From Betaproteobacteria bacterium (GTDB lineage: Bacteria > Pseudomonadota > Gammaproteobacteria > Burkholderiales > UBA9220): DNA of 5,810 nucleotides. Below the pieces are notes generated by a model that saw only the letters and a program-made list of their open reading frames with translations, did no database searches and had not been told where the DNA came from. Below are positions 5,187 through 5,810 of this stretch, piece by piece. The DNA lies in the NCBI GenBank assembly GCA_003519965.1, contig DOVS01000177.1, positions 1 through 5,810 on the forward strand, in the 5' to 3' direction. A program made the position numbers and the translations under genes. The stretch's first letter is position 1. Each line of letters begins with the position of its first letter.

Positions 5187-5318
5187 GCGCTTCGGCCGTT
5201 TGGCCAGTGCATTAGCCCGGCGCAAGCCGTGTTGAGCGGATAGCTTTCCTTGGCCTGTCCTTGCGGGACAGAGAACGTTATAATAATCGGTTTATTTGGT
5301 TTTTAGGTCATTGCGACA
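5187..5318. other. nsrR-prfC gap with a hairpin
   Basis: A 6-base perfect stem, CTGTCC (5255-5260) with GGACAG (5266-5271) around TTGCG, is the clearest structure. The nearest T-rich stretch (5291-5304) begins about 20 bases later, so it is not a standard intrinsic terminator. No RNA gene was recognised. Confidence 0.35.
5279..5284 (+). promoter_or_regulatory. Probable -10 element of prfC
   Basis: A perfect TATAAT lies 34 bases before the prfC start. At the expected distance upstream there is only a poor -35 (TGTCCT, 5256-5261, 17-base spacer), and this overlaps the hairpin at 5255-5271. Transcription would begin near 5291. Confidence 0.45.
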
Positions 5319-5810
5319 GTGAATCCTTTGCAGGAAGAAATCCAGCGGCGGCGTACTTTTGCCATCATTTCCCATCCCGACGCCGGCAAGACAACCCTAA
5401 CCGAGAAAATGCTGTGGTTCGGCGGCGCTATCCAGATGGCGGGCGCGGTGCGGGCGCGTAAGGCGGAACGTCACGCGACCTCGGATTGGATGGAGCTGGA
5501 AAAGCAGCGCGGCATCTCGGTGACTTCCTCGGTGATGCAGTTCCCTTACCGGGATTGTGTTATCAATCTGCTGGATACGCCGGGACACGAGGATTTTTCT
5601 GAAGATACCTATCGAACTTTGACCGCGGTCGATTCTGCCCTGATGGTTATCGACAGTGCCAAGGGTGTGGAAGAACGCACAATCAAACTGATGGATGTTT
5701 GCCGATTGCGTGATACACCGATATTGACGTTCATTAATAAATTGGATCGGGAGGGGCGTGAACCGATCGAGTTGCTGGACGAGGTCGAAGAAGTTTTAAA
5801 GATCAAGTGT
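5319..5810 (+). CDS. prfC: Peptide chain release factor 3, N-terminal part (cut by window end)
   Basis: RF3 is the translational GTPase that recycles RF1 and RF2 from the ribosome after termination. The first 164 residues are present and the frame runs off the window. GTP-binding motifs are P-loop SHPDAGKTT (18-26), the switch I region around [13 protein letters not shown]3 DTPGH (86-90) and G4 NKLD (140-143). The stretch [15 protein letters not shown] and the following [15 protein letters not shown] are near-diagnostic of RF3 rather than EF-G. The start is taken as GTG at 5319, with TAGGT (5304-5308) 10 bases upstream and an in-frame TAG at 5304. A TTG at 5328 is possible but lacks such a site. 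The N-terminus ([20 protein letters not shown]) aligns without gaps to the E. coli start region. It has its own promoter and is probably independent of the NO cassette. Confidence 0.96.
   Translation, partial: MNPLQEEIQRRRTFAIISHPDAGKTTLTEKMLWFGGAIQMAGAVRARKAERHATSDWMELEKQRGISVTSSVMQFPYRDCVINLLDTPGHEDFSEDTYRTLTAVDSALMVIDSAKGVEERTIKLMDVCRLRDTPILTFINKLDREGREPIELLDEVEEVLKIKC

Noticed and set aside
5255..5304. Intrinsic terminator after nsrR
   Set aside because: The T-rich stretch starts about 20 bases after the hairpin and contains the prfC -10 region in between, so it does not fit the usual geometry.

Overview
This window reads as the chromosome of a gammaproteobacterium. The release factor 3 N-terminus and the NsrR-type regulator closely resemble the gammaproteobacterial forms as I remember them, and the genes are GC-rich with short AT-rich control regions. 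A genus cannot be assigned from sequence alone; a methanotroph-like lineage is only a guess.

Layout: (1) 2-2227, plus strand: the 3' part of a multi-sensor histidine kinase (end of one PAS, then PAS, GAF, PAS, HisKA, HATPase) whose true start lies upstream of the window. (2) 2274-2732, plus: a single-domain Rcp1-type response regulator, very probably its partner. (3) 2823-3125, minus: a 100-residue IsdG-like heme-degrading monooxygenase with a complete Asn-Trp-His set, convergent with the regulator. (4) 3150-3332, plus: a possible 60-residue single-pass membrane protein of unknown role. (5) 3290-4743 region: a good NsrR-type operator, followed by a group I truncated hemoglobin (3369-3734), a ferredoxin/FAD/NAD reductase (3739-4725) and nsrR (4743-5186), all plus strand and tightly packed. 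(6) 5319 to the window end, plus: the 5' part of prfC, behind its own probable promoter.

The most interesting unit is 3290-5186. It looks like a self-contained nitric oxide response cassette. NsrR, an iron-sulfur NO sensor, would repress its own operon through the operator at 3290-3312. When NO destroys the cluster, the cell would make a truncated hemoglobin and a dedicated NAD(P)H-linked reductase. Together these could do what the fused flavohemoglobin Hmp does in one chain: oxidise NO to nitrate, with the reductase re-reducing the heme iron. The hemoglobin carries Tyr B10, Gln E7, Gln E11 and His F8, and has Lys at E10, the position of a distal heme ligand in some related globins. The heme-degrading enzyme transcribed away from this cassette may be a functional neighbour in heme or iron handling, but that link is inference.

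The remaining gaps are short. 2733-2822 and 5187-5318 hold only weak hairpins and, before prfC, a perfect -10 element. No tRNA, rRNA, CRISPR array, insertion sequence or long repeat was seen.
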